NCBI GenBank assembly: GCA_963576725.1
Contig: OY755236.1
Location: forward strand, 71,642,379 to 71,706,378
Length of the DNA stretch: 64,000 nucleotides
From: Azorinus chamasolen
Taxonomy: Eukaryota > Mollusca > Bivalvia > Cardiida > Solecurtidae
Reading direction: 5' to 3'
Made by a program: the position numbers and the translations under genes
Shown here: positions 13,801 through 22,084 of the stretch, one piece after another
Layout of the letters: each line of letters opens with the position of its first letter
How positions within the stretch are numbered: position 1 is the stretch's first letter
Notes under the pieces: model-generated
The model's database searches: none
Told to the model about the DNA's origin: nothing
What the model saw: only the letters and a program-made list of their open reading frames with translations

Positions 13801-14670
13801 AAATACTATGGGTAATTGTGGTAATTATTCTTTTCATTAATTACCTGCAATTTTTCTTTAACCCTTTTCCCTATATAGATGACTGCAGGCACCTTTGCAA
13901 ACAAAGTAGACCCAGATCAGACAACACCTAAGGATCTGTCTGATAAGGATCTGTTCTGTTTGCTTATGGGATAATTTTGATCCGATTCTGAAATTTCTGT
14001 CAAAGCCAAAACTTTCCTAAATTTAGTCTATGCATATTCATGAAGTAATACATTCTAAAATTGATATTCATGGGTTAATGTTTGAGTTTTAAGCATGTTT
14101 TGACCTTTTCACTATTCACACATACATAAAATTTAAAATTGAAGGGACCCACAACAATCTTTAATTAACCTACATGAGTTATCTGATTTGGGTCTTCCCT
14201 GTTTGAAAAGGCATATTTATGGAATAAAGGGTTAAAGTTAATTTTTTGATTCAGTAAGCTGGTGAATCAATTCAAGATGTTTGATTGTATTACAGAACCA
14301 CAGTGTCTATTGCCTTTGTACTGTTTAACCCCTTTCCTGATGAATATTCATGTATTGACATCATGAATATTTATTAGCTGATTTTTCTAATGGCATATGA
14401 ACACAGGAAATTTTTGGCATGGCAGAAACTAAAGAATCAGATACATACTATTTCATAAGCAATTAGAGCAGACCCAGATCAGATGGCAGGGAAAGGGTTA
14501 ACTTTTATTTCTCTGTTTTGCAGGAGGAAGCGGAAGAAAAGCCAGCAGAAGAGACATCAGCAGAAGAAAAACCAGCAGAAGAGCCTGCACCAGAAGCTAC
14601 AGAAACAACTCAAGAAGAACAAAAACAAGAGGGAGAACCTGCTGAGGCCCCTGCTGAAGAAACATCTTAG
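4689..14670 (+). CDS. DPY30-motif protein, DYDC1/2-like (four coding exons, complete)
   Basis: Coding exons are 4689-4835, 7804-7926, 8869-8997 and 14524-14670, all joined in phase 0 with GT-AG introns, giving 181 residues and a stop. Residues about 5-44 are a Dpy-30 motif with the family's YLK..LG...L, RPrDPIEYiA and WLYKY signatures. This helical dimerisation module is known from COMPASS DPY30, radial spoke proteins and vertebrate DYDC1/DYDC2. Residues 50-101 are a Lys/Glu-rich predicted coiled coil (QKEVEELEKQRKDFDKEQ), placed as in DYDC1. Residues 102-181 are acidic with PAEE/AEEKPAEE repeats, probably disordered. By analogy the protein docks an amphipathic helix of a partner in ciliary or sperm structures; this role is inferred. 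The start is the only ATG before the motif and follows an acceptor at 4668, so an upstream non-coding exon is likely. Introns total over 9 kb and are packed with MITEs. Confidence 0.9.
5559..5807 (+). mobile_element. Family A palindromic MITE (TTAA-type)
   Basis: 249 bp from TTAACCCTTTACTCC to the inverted GGAGGAAAGGGTTAA. The inner near-palindrome runs GCAAACAGAGTAGACCCAG ... GGCTCCTTTAGGAGCC ... CTCTGTTTGC, followed by a unique arm containing TTCTGCCAAGG and two ATTCATG motifs. The TTAA site and CCC terminus resemble piggyBac-type elements (inference). A second, more degraded copy starts at 5033. Confidence 0.75.
5928..7105 (+). repeat. Dispersed repeat with 182-bp tandem units
   Basis: A unit starting gacgggtagttttaaagc at 5989 recurs at 6171, nearly identical, and in diverged form at about 6353, a period of 182 bp. 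It is followed by shorter repeats around 6612-6900 with accaatagacctagggcttc. The edges carry gcgcatcagcgtagcc on the left and gcgagcatcaggtggc on the right, suggesting a mobile tandem-core element inside intron 1 of the DPY30-motif gene. Confidence 0.6.
7166..7416 (+). mobile_element. Family A palindromic MITE
   Basis: TTAACCCGTTGCC ... GGAAATGGTTAA ends, with a diverged core palindrome (gcagacagagtagaccc ... gggtctgcactgtt). Same layout as the copy at 5559. Confidence 0.65.
7455..7663 (+). mobile_element. Family B palindromic MITE
   Basis: 209 bp, TTAACCCATTACCTCATAGG ... GAGGGAATGGGTTAA. The core is a long palindrome, TTGTGATAAATAGAGCATTT followed by GCTCC and its complement, centred near 7573. 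It ends 141 bp before coding exon 2 of the DPY30-motif gene. Confidence 0.75.
7804..7926 (+). CDS. DPY30-motif gene, coding exon 2
   Basis: 41 codons between tttatag and gtaagt, phase 0 at both ends. Entirely charged coiled coil (KQKEVEELEKQRKDF ... AEKEAEKKK). Confidence 0.88.
8028..8275 (+). mobile_element. tRNA-derived SINE remnant (5' truncated)
   Basis: Contains a pol III B-box-like GGTTCCAATCC near 8033, then the body gaagccttccagctggc ... gtaggtaggtaggtgg ... cctgtaattagctggagg and the tail atatgactgaaatactgtt. No A box remains upstream. A second relative lies at about 20225-20430. Both match the general design of molluscan tRNA-related SINEs; family naming would need a library search. 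Confidence 0.55.
8276..8513 (+). mobile_element. Family A MITE, 5' end lost at the SINE boundary
   Basis: A core palindrome at about 8307-8370 (actcagataagacggctcc ... ggagccgtctgatcaggg) and right end GGTGTAAAGGGTTAA at 8513. The left TTAACCC terminus is missing where the SINE tail ends. Confidence 0.6.
8585..8786 (+). mobile_element. TTAA-type MITE, variant ends
   Basis: 202 bp bounded by TTAACCCTTTCAACAC and CACTCAACGGGTTAA. The core is aaacagtgcagactctgat ... tctaggagccatctgatc ... cactgtttgc, related to family A but with outer arms unlike the ACTCCATGAATATTC type. It ends 83 bp before coding exon 3. Confidence 0.6.
8869..8997 (+). CDS. DPY30-motif gene, coding exon 3
   Basis: 43 codons between tatttcag and gtcagt, phase 0. 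Encodes the end of the coiled coil and the start of the acidic tail (EDERAKKETTSPTK ... QQEPKEAEQK). The ATG-initiated frame that reads on into the intron beyond 8997 is not used. Confidence 0.85.
9112..9362 (+). mobile_element. Family A MITE, forward copy
   Basis: Starts TTAACCCTTTACTTC. Its centre is agacccagatcaaatgg ... gtctgatcagggtctgctc, and it ends about 9362 where an oppositely oriented copy begins without spacer. Confidence 0.65.
9363..9611 (-). mobile_element. Family A MITE, reverse copy abutting the previous one
   Basis: Begins aaccctttactccatgaata, core agcagaccc/tgatcagacagctcc then tacaggagccgtctgatct, ends GAGTAAAGGGTTAA. The lead arm agaccctgatc marks the opposite orientation to the copy at 9112. 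Confidence 0.68.
10805..11040 (+). mobile_element. Family A MITE
   Basis: 236 bp, TTAACCCTTTACTAC ... TTAAGAAAAGGGTTAA, with core gcaaacagagtagaccc ... gtaggagccatcttatcagg. Confidence 0.7.
11624..11852 (+). mobile_element. Family B palindromic MITE
   Basis: 229 bp, TTAACCCTTTCTTCCATAGG ... ATGGAGGAAAGGGTTAA. The core palindrome is gataaatagagcatttgc-TCCTATAGGA-gcaaatgctctatttatc. Its outer ends mix family A-like TTAACCCTTT with the family B body. Confidence 0.72.
14524..14670 (+). CDS. DPY30-motif gene, terminal exon
   Basis: 48 codons plus TAG after ttttgcag. Encodes EEAEEKPAEETSAEEKPAEE and a further Glu/Pro/Ala-rich tail ending PAEETS. The correct frame is set by exon 3 phase 0; a different, Lys/Gln-rich frame over the same DNA is a shadow. 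A MITE remnant ends about 25 bases before the exon. Confidence 0.87.
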   Translation, partial: EEAEEKPAEETSAEEKPAEEPAPEATETTQEEQKQEGEPAEAPAEETS

Positions 14671-15648
14671 AGTTATCTTCCTTACTTATGAAAAAAACCC
14701 TAATCAGCATTTATAAATTATACATATAGGCCGCATTAAAGACAGTCTCAGTGTTTGTACTAATGAACATTAGGTTACATTTTTGAAAAATTCTGGTAAA
14801 ATTTATATGTCAGTTTCTCCTGTGAAAATTTGTTACAGATTAATTAATCATTCAATCAAATATTACCAAACGCTGTTGTTCAGCGAAGCAGACAATCAAA
14901 TTTAGTATGTGTACTTTTCAATGCTAAAATTGAGAACAAGGTGGCATTCAATTGTTTAATGAAGTTCAAACTCTTTTACATTTGTATAGAAAGAAAAGAA
15001 CAATAACCAGTCGACAAAGGTTTTATGAAAATGTGAATTATACCACTATAATTACCAGAAATATTTTGTCAAACTCTGGTGAATAGTGTAGACCCAGATC
15101 AAACTGCTCCTGAAGGAGCAGTTTGACCAGGATCTACACGTTTTTGCTAATTCATTATTTCCTTTCTAGTCAAATACTGTTCTGAATTTATTTATTCAGC
15201 TTTACCAACTATTACAGAAAGGAGACCAGGGTCCAAGGCTATAAAACCCCTGAATCTGAGTCTATTCTCAAGTACATGTATTTGTTTGTTCAGATTTTGT
15301 GCAAGCTCAAAATCTGTTCAATCCGATGCTTGAGAATGATCTCAGTCTGAAGCAAAACGTTTTATAAGCTCAGGACTAGCTGATGTGATATTTATGGTAA
15401 ATATTGTAGTTTACACAGTCATGTTGTTATACTGTAATCTTCTTGTGATAATCATTGTGTTGTTTTCCTGTGATAAGTGTTATGTATCTGTAAACTTATA
15501 TCAAAATTGTACGTCTTTATCGATAGAGCTGCATTAATAGAAAAGGGACATACATTTGATGTTTGCATTGTAGCTAGAGATCTGTAAAATTGCAACATCT
15601 AAATAGGTACAAGGTTTGATTCATTAGCCCATGTGTGCATAGTGCCCC
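14671..15648. other. 3' flank of the DPY30-motif gene
   Basis: Presumed 3' UTR and intergenic DNA. No strong AATAAA was found close to the stop; a weak attaaa lies near 14734. A MITE-like palindrome at about 15085-15150 has core aaactgctcctgaaggagcag, another version of the shared CTCC..GGAG centre. Confidence 0.4.
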
Positions 15649-15874
15649 TTAACCCTTTCCTCCATAAATACGCCTTTCTGCCCCTCTGTAATAGTTACTT
15701 CTTGAAACCATTGTGATAAATAGAGCATTTGCTCCTATAGGAGCAAATGCTCTATTTATCACAATGGTTTCAAACTACAAAATTCGAAATTTTTCCTTTT
15801 CTCTAGATAATGCTCCTTTCGGTAGTTTTATTCAAAGAGGATGGATCTAAAAATAGCCTATGAGGGAATGGGTG
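15649..15874 (-). mobile_element. Family B palindromic MITE (reverse)
   Basis: Starts TTAACCCTTTCCTCCATAAA, contains gagcatttgctcctatagg and its complement, ends atgagggaatgggtgaa (terminal TTAA mutated). Confidence 0.7.
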
Positions 15875-16367
15875 AATAGGGACATAGACAACAGTGTAGA
15901 ATAATGGGTTTTTGAATGAGACCCCTAGTAATCTAGGTCTACTCTGTTTGATAAAGTGTCTCTCAGGTAAAGGTATAAATTTGTTCACAATACTTAATTT
16001 AGGCTAGTCCTTTACTGTTGCAGACAGTGCATACATTGCTCTGATACATCACTGGCAATATCAGAGTGGAAAGTGCCCCTTTTCCGGGTATGCAGCTCAT
16101 GACATTATATACAATCAACTTCTAGTACCCTGTAAGTCTATTTGTACGACAGACCCCCAGCAAAGCTATTGAAAAAGTGTCCTGATAACGGTTGTAAGTG
16201 GACACTTTTGTACGCACGTGATTCTTGTGGTTAAAACCTATCTACCTAGGATTTGAATTGGGTGAACCAAGGGGAAAACATTTTGTACTCATTTGTGAAA
16301 TATTCATTTTTAATCAAAATTAAAAGTCTACAACGTACTGTCGTACAAGTAAGATACATGTACTCGT

Positions 16368-16518
16368 CTTACTACCAAAGTGTCTTCTTACAACCGTTAA
16401 CAGGACAGTTTGTTCGCATGACCTCAGACAAGTGTCCTCGGCTACGCCTCGGACACGTCTTCGGTCATGCGAACAAACTGTCCTGATAACGGTTGTAAGA
16501 AGACACTTTGGTAGTAAG
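16368..16518. repeat. 151-bp near-perfect palindrome
   Basis: The left arm cttactaccaaagtgtcttc from 16368 is matched in reverse complement by the right arm ending gtagtaag at 16518, with the centre near 16440 (gtcctcggctacgcctcgg). Pairing covers almost the full arms. Fragments of the same arm (gtcctgataacggttgtaag) also occur at about 16172-16195. Confidence 0.8.
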
Positions 16519-16892
16519 ACTCGTACTGTATCTATTACTTATCAAGACATTTAAACTACCTTTAGACAAGCTGACAGAAGTGCCATGTTTATACCTATTG
16601 TAGTTTGTGTAGACAGATTTGGAAAATTACAACAGAAGCTCTTTGACCCTTTATCTGATTAATCTTCATGTAAGAAATAAAGACTGTATGAATATTCATT
16701 AGATGCATTTTATAATGGCATATGAACACATGATCTTCTAGCCATTGAAGAAACTGTTGAATCAGATCTATAAAATCCTTAAGTAAACAGAGCATTGCCT
16801 GATCAGACAGCTCCTATTGAAGCCATCTGATCTGAGTCTACTCTGCAAAGGGGTCAAAAGACATTTCAGATAAAGGGTTAGAGTGGGGCAAC

Positions 16893-17036
16893 TTAACCCT
16901 TTCCTTGATGTAAAGGCCTTTTCATGCATTTGCAAACAAAGTAAACCCAGATCAGACAGCTCTTATAGGAGCCGTCGGGTCTGGGTCTACTGTTTGCAAA
17001 TGCGTGAAATGGCACTTATATGAAGGAAAGGGTTAA
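16893..17036. mobile_element. Short symmetric family A derivative (144 bp)
   Basis: TTAACCCTTTCCTTGATG ... ATGAAGGAAAGGGTTAA. Both arms are the short arm (ccttttcatgcatttgcaa / tttgcaaatgcgtgaaatgg), so the unit is palindromic end to end, unlike the asymmetric 240-260-bp copies. A reverse degraded family A copy lies just left, about 16655-16881. Confidence 0.68.
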
Positions 17037-18120
17037 AGGAGATACCTGTTTAATGTATAGCAAATGTGCATGTAATTTAGAAATTTACATTTGGAGCTTT
17101 CTTATTTTGTCTCATTTTGTGTTATGATAAACCCATACAAGTGGATGTTTTAGATTGTTTTACTGTAGTGTTTTTTTTGTCTACTTGGTGCCAGAAGTTT
17201 CAACCTTTTAAGTCAGTTGCAATCTTGCCCAACAATGATGTTTTAGTAGGTCGTAGAAGGTTAGTAGATTTAGAATTCAATTCAAATTATACGTTCTGCC
17301 ATACTAGTTTTTAGTCGTACCGAGACGTATAAAACCTTTCATGCTAAGGCCTAGTCAAATATGGATGTACATTAAACCTCCTTTACATTGGAGCACTTTT
17401 GGTATCTTACATCATTTACTGTCATTCAGTGAATGGTGTTATTGTTTGTTTACTTTCACAAATCAAAATCTTACATTGGATTGAATGATATACATGTATG
17501 TGATATTGTTTTGTCATGTCTAAACCATTTTGATGATTCCAGAATAAAATCCTAAAGTTATGATGACTTTGTTAATTTATTTACAGCCAGAAACATACTA
17601 CTGTTTTTGCCCTATATGTAGATGAGGATATGACTAATCTGACAGGATCACACAAGTAATGTTCTTTTATTGCATTTTGATTTTTGAAGTCATTTGGGTT
17701 CTGCTTATAATTCTGTTGGCACCAAATTTCTTTTTGTCGTCTGCAACCTAATTTTGTTAAAACATCTCAGTAAAATGAAGAATTGAGATAAATAAATGAC
17801 AATTTCAAAGGAATAAATCGCAGACATAGGACTTTTGACAAACAGTGAAGGTCCTGAGCAGAGGCTGTCTGGAAAGATTTGGAACTGCAGTTTGTATTTT
17901 TGGCGACATCAACAGTGAAAGTGCACTAGTGACAAATTTGTGATAATCTCTGCAAGCAGTTTGTTTCAAGACAAGATGCCTTGCCGCACTAGGATACGTA
18001 AAAACTGACAGTGACTATTTATGAAAAAAAATAAACTTAAAAATAAGCAACAATTGCTTCAACATGAAGACTTCAAACTCAAAGTACTTCTTCTAGTGTT
18101 GTAGTAAGTCACCATACATG
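17037..18120. other. Intergenic, no feature recognised
   Basis: AT-rich DNA with no defensible ORF, repeat hallmark or RNA gene. The open frame at 17117-17314 is short and unlike any family known to me. Confidence 0.4.
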
Positions 18121-18419
18121 TATTAACCCTTTGCTTGCTATTCACGTCAATATACCTACCTGTAAATAGTGAAGACCCAGATGAGACCGCTCCTGTAGGA
18201 GCTGTCTCAGCAGGGTCTGCACTATTTACAAATTGAGTGCACCCAGTGCAATCCACAGCAGTGATTGCACAGAGAAATGATTGTAGACAGTGAAGATATA
18301 TGTAATTATACAACAGGGCATGGGTAAAGAAGAAGAAATGTATTTTAAAATTCAGCAAGAGAAGAGTTAACTTCGGTGTAGCGCAATAATTATGAGAACT
18401 GTTGAACTCTTTGTCTGCT

Positions 18420-18710
18420 TTTTATGCTCCCCAATGGGGGCATAAAGTAATCGCACTGTCCATCCTTCCGTCTGTCCTTCCATCCATCTGTCAGTCCCAA
18501 ATTTCGTGTCCCTTCTATAACTTTTTTTTATCTGTGAATGGATTTCAAAATAACCTGGCACAAATGTTCACCACACAAAGATTACGTGTCATGTTCAATT
18601 ACCTGGTCCATGGGTCAAAGGTCAGGGTCATCCCTGAAAAGGTCAGGGTCATCCTTCAGGGTCAAAGGTGGGGGCATAGTGTTTCACAAACACATCTTGT
18701 TTATCACTTA
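18420..18710 (+). repeat. Dispersed repeat starting at a gggggcat boundary
   Basis: Begins tgctccccaatgggggcata, contains Thr/Ser-like low-complexity ccatccttccgtctgtcc and the direct repeat gtcagggtcatcc, and ends gtgggggcatagtg. Inverted gggggcata boundaries mark it as a transposable element remnant of unassigned class. A palindromic MITE-like unit (cactatttac ends) lies at 18122-18240. Confidence 0.45.
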
Positions 18711-19272
18711 TCATAACGCAGCGTTGAATGATTTGGATCTTGACCTGGTGTCCCATCTGGATCCAAACTGTTTGTGTAGGTATTCATTGCTAATTTCTGA
18801 TTCGCCTCTTGAGTGCAGAGTTGTTTCTAATATCTCTCCATTGATAAATTAGTAATTAAAACATTGTTTCTTTGTTGTCTGCTTCAATTCTCAAACTTTC
18901 ATTTTTCAATTCTATGACCAAAGAATTGTTCTGATTGGATGTTTATGAAACACTGAATCATCTAGATCCAGACTGAGTCTATTTGCAAATTGTATCAATA
19001 TTTGTCGATAGTTAACATGCTAAAAGTAGAATTAGTAGTCACCACCATTCAGCACACATTTAACTTACGACAATCTTTGATAACAGAAATTGAATATGAG
19101 TTTACACTTAGCATGTTTGCCAGCTTTGGCAAAATCAAGCATTGGAGAGCATTGCAAATATCTTATTTTGGTAATTTATGTACAAATTGGCATTTGCAAT
19201 TTGAATCCAGTGAAGAGTAACTTGGCATCTTCTTTGGAACCATACTGTTTGACAAGGGAGTCTCTCTGCCAA

Positions 19273-19530
19273 TTAACCCTTTCCCTCATAATTTTTATAA
19301 ACGTGTTTTCACGCATCTGCAAACAGAGTAGACCCAGATCAGACGGCTCCTAGAGGAGCAGTCTGATCAGGGTCTACTCTGTTTGCTAATAGAATTTCAA
19401 AGATCTGTGTCTTTACTTTCTAAAATGGCTATAATGTTCCACCCTCCATATTTCATTATAACCTTTTTTTCCATGAATATTCAGTAGTTATTGAAATTTG
19501 TAAGAAACATAGAACAGGGAAAAGGGTTAA
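19273..19530 (+). mobile_element. Family A MITE
   Basis: 258 bp, TTAACCCTTTCCCTCAT ... CAGGGAAAAGGGTTAA, core gacggctcctagaggagcag flanked by the aaacagagtagaccc arms. A 20-bp tandem repeat (gtttgaataccagatgagtg, three units) follows at 19571-19632, and another degraded copy lies at 19650-19857. Confidence 0.7.
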
Positions 19531-20224
19531 GAGGCCATTGAGTGACAATCACTTAGTCTCTTACACCTAGGAGTTTGAATACCAGATGAGTGGTTTGAAT
19601 ATCAGATGAGTGGTTTGAATACCAGATGAGTGCTCACTTAAGGGAGCTTTAACCATTTACTACATATGTATGCCTTTGCTAACAGGGTAGACCCAGATCA
19701 GACAGCTCCAGTCAGTTTGTGTATGGAATTACATAGAATTCATTCTATAGTTCCGCCATGTTTGGAAATTCCTTTGTTTATACGCCACTACAAAATCTAA
19801 TAAATATTCATGATGTCATTATTTCTTGCATTAATGTTTTTAAGTAGAGGGTTAAGGATGGCTTGTGGATCAGTTTCAGGCTGGATTTTCTCCTGTGCTT
19901 GTAATACTGAAAATTGTTTCCATCAGGAGTCTTCCTTCATCGGTCCTGTATAACTGAAGCCATGTACCGAAGTACCGTTTAATCAACCAACAGTCAAAAC
20001 TGTTTGACAGATGTGTCGTATGTTGGTCAGAAATGAATTATATTTTCACTATGTCCTGGAGTTGAAAGAAAAGATCATTTGCTTTAATTTGCATCGGAAA
20101 ATAGCAAAAGACTATTTGCTTCAATTTGCATGGCAAAAATGAAAGCAAAACACTGTTTTTGCTATACTTTGCATGACAAAAGGAATACATTTTCTTTACT
20201 TTGTTACAAACAAGATTTAGATAT

Positions 20225-20430
20225 TTAAAACTCCTTCCAGGTACCTTGTGGTAGGTCAATGATTCTACACGTGTGTTCTGCTAAGCACAAGCTGCGCAGT
20301 TGGTTCCATATACAGAAAACCTCTGTGTGTGGGTGTGTGTGTGGGGTCCTCCACTTGTAATTTGTTAGATATCACGTTATGACTGAAGTACATGTACTAT
20401 CAAAGCGACATGAAACCCTGATACAAGCAA
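20225..20430 (+). mobile_element. SINE remnant, second copy
   Basis: Shows the same order of blocks as the copy at 8028: ccttccaggtaccttgtgg, ggtcctccacttgtaattt, cgttatgactgaagtac. The promoter half is not recognisable. Confidence 0.45.
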
Positions 20431-20689
20431 ATCAATATTCCTACCCAACAACCTTAAACTGGGGGAACAGAGTAAATAGCTTTGCAAAACAGTGTAGACC
20501 TAGATCTCCTGGTCAGAACATAATTTTATTCAAAGATAATTTAGTTAATATTCAGAAAGGGAGAAGCCAGTTTTAACTAGAACTTGTTTTGAAAAATCAT
20601 ACATGTGTCCCACCCCTTCCTGAGCCAAAAAAGCATACACACTCATATCTCAATCACAAAAGTTGCCAGTTATCATTTTGGCACAATTT

Positions 20690-21392
20690 CACAATCATAA
20701 TCCAGCACATTTAAGGTTCAGTCATCATTCAGTACACTTAAGGTTCAATCATCACTAATCATCATTCAGCACATTCAAGGTTCAATCATCATTAACCATC
20801 ATTCAGCACACTCAAGGTTCAATCATCATCCAGCACACTCAAAGTTCAATCATCATTAACCATCATTCAGCACACTCACGGTTCAATCATCATTCAGCAC
20901 ATTCAAGGTTCAATCATCAATAATCATAATTCAGCACACGCGAGGTTCAATCATCATTCTGCACACTCAAAGTTCAATCATCATTCAGCACAATCAAGGT
21001 TCAATCATCATTAATCGTCATTCAGCACATTCAAAGTTCAATCATCATTCAGCACACTCAAAGTTCAATTATCATTCAGCACACTTTCTGTATCCTCTCC
21101 CCTCTCTCCGGGGCGTCCAATTAGCCCATAGTGAGCAGAAACAGATGTTAATCAACACAAACAAACAAATCATTCAGCACACTCAAGGTTCAATCATCAT
21201 TCAGCACACTCAAAGTTCAATCATCATTCAGTACACTCAAAGTTCAATCATCATTCAGCACACTCAAGGTTCAATCATCATTCAGCACACTCAAGGTTCA
21301 ATCATCATTCAGCACACTCAAAGTTCAATCATCATTCAGCACACTCAAAGTTCAATCATCATTCAGCACATTCAAGGTTCAATCTTCATTTG
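20690..21392 (+). repeat. 27-bp minisatellite in two blocks
   Basis: Unit caatcatcattcagcacact then caaggtt or caaagtt (27 bp), tandem at about 20690-21085 and 21172-21392. The blocks are separated by about 87 bp of unrelated C-rich sequence. Some left-block units carry an extra attaaccatc insertion. Since 27 is a multiple of 3 the right block reads as an apparent repetitive ORF, which is an artefact. Confidence 0.85.
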
Positions 21393-21598
21393 TAAATGTG
21401 GTACTATAAACAAAAAAAACACGGAATAAACAATTAATTTTTTTACTAAACAGAAACTAGACTTCACTAGTACATATACTATGTATTGTTGTCAAACCAC
21501 ACTACTTGTCAGCCTTACCTGATGAATATTCATGCATGACTCGCCAATCATGTACTACTTTAATTTTTGTAGAACTCTGTACTCCATGAATATTCAGG

Positions 21599-21844
21599 TT
21601 AACCCTTTACACCATATATATGCCTATCTACACCTATGCAAACAGAGTAGACCCAGACCAGACGGCTCCTGTAGGAGCCGTCTGATCAGGGTCTGCTCTG
21701 TTTGCTAACGATATAATATTGACAGGATTCTACAGTTTCTGCAATCACCAAACTTTCCTGTGTCCATGTGCTATTATAACAATTAATCTAAATATTCATG
21801 ATTTCATTATCTCTTACATTAATATTCAAGGAGTAAAGGGTTAA
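21599..21844 (+). mobile_element. Family A MITE
   Basis: 246 bp, TTAACCCTTTACACCAT ... AAGGAGTAAAGGGTTAA, with perfect central arms gacggctcctgtaggagccgtc. A degraded reverse copy follows at about 21850-22080. Confidence 0.75.
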
Positions 21845-22084
21845 GAAATTAAGACACCATGAATATTATTCAAATTAAGAAGTAAAGACATCATAAATAT
21901 TGATTAAATTTGTTAAAGTATCACATGGACACAGAAATAGTTGGCCTTAGCAGAACTGTTGAATCATATCTACACATGTATAATTTCATAAGCAAACATA
22001 GCAGACCCTGATCAGACAGCCCCTTTGGGTCTACTCTGTTTGAAAAGGCATAGAAAGACGTATTTATGGAATAAAGGCTAAAAA

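Larger units (their letters stand above)
9612..14523. other. Intron 3 of the DPY30-motif gene: MITE-filled
   Basis: Beyond the separately listed copies this intron holds degraded family A members near 9645-9806, 10375-10592 (reverse), 11361-11600 (reverse), 12170-12400 (reverse), 12930-13160 (reverse), 13450-13695, 13858-14075 and 14325-14499. A G homopolymer of about 18 lies near 12510-12528, a likely assembly-fragile site. No coding sequence is seen. Confidence 0.6.

Noticed and set aside
14483..14716. Lys/Gln-rich ORF overlapping the last exon of the DPY30-motif gene
   Set aside because: It is in a different frame from the one required by exon 3 phase 0 and begins in the MITE-derived intron end.
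20690..21392. CRISPR-like array
   Set aside because: Units are contiguous with no unique spacers, and the genome is eukaryotic.
21145..21429. Repetitive ORF (IIIQHTQSS units)
   Set aside because: Product of a 27-bp minisatellite whose unit length is divisible by three; no start context or splice support.
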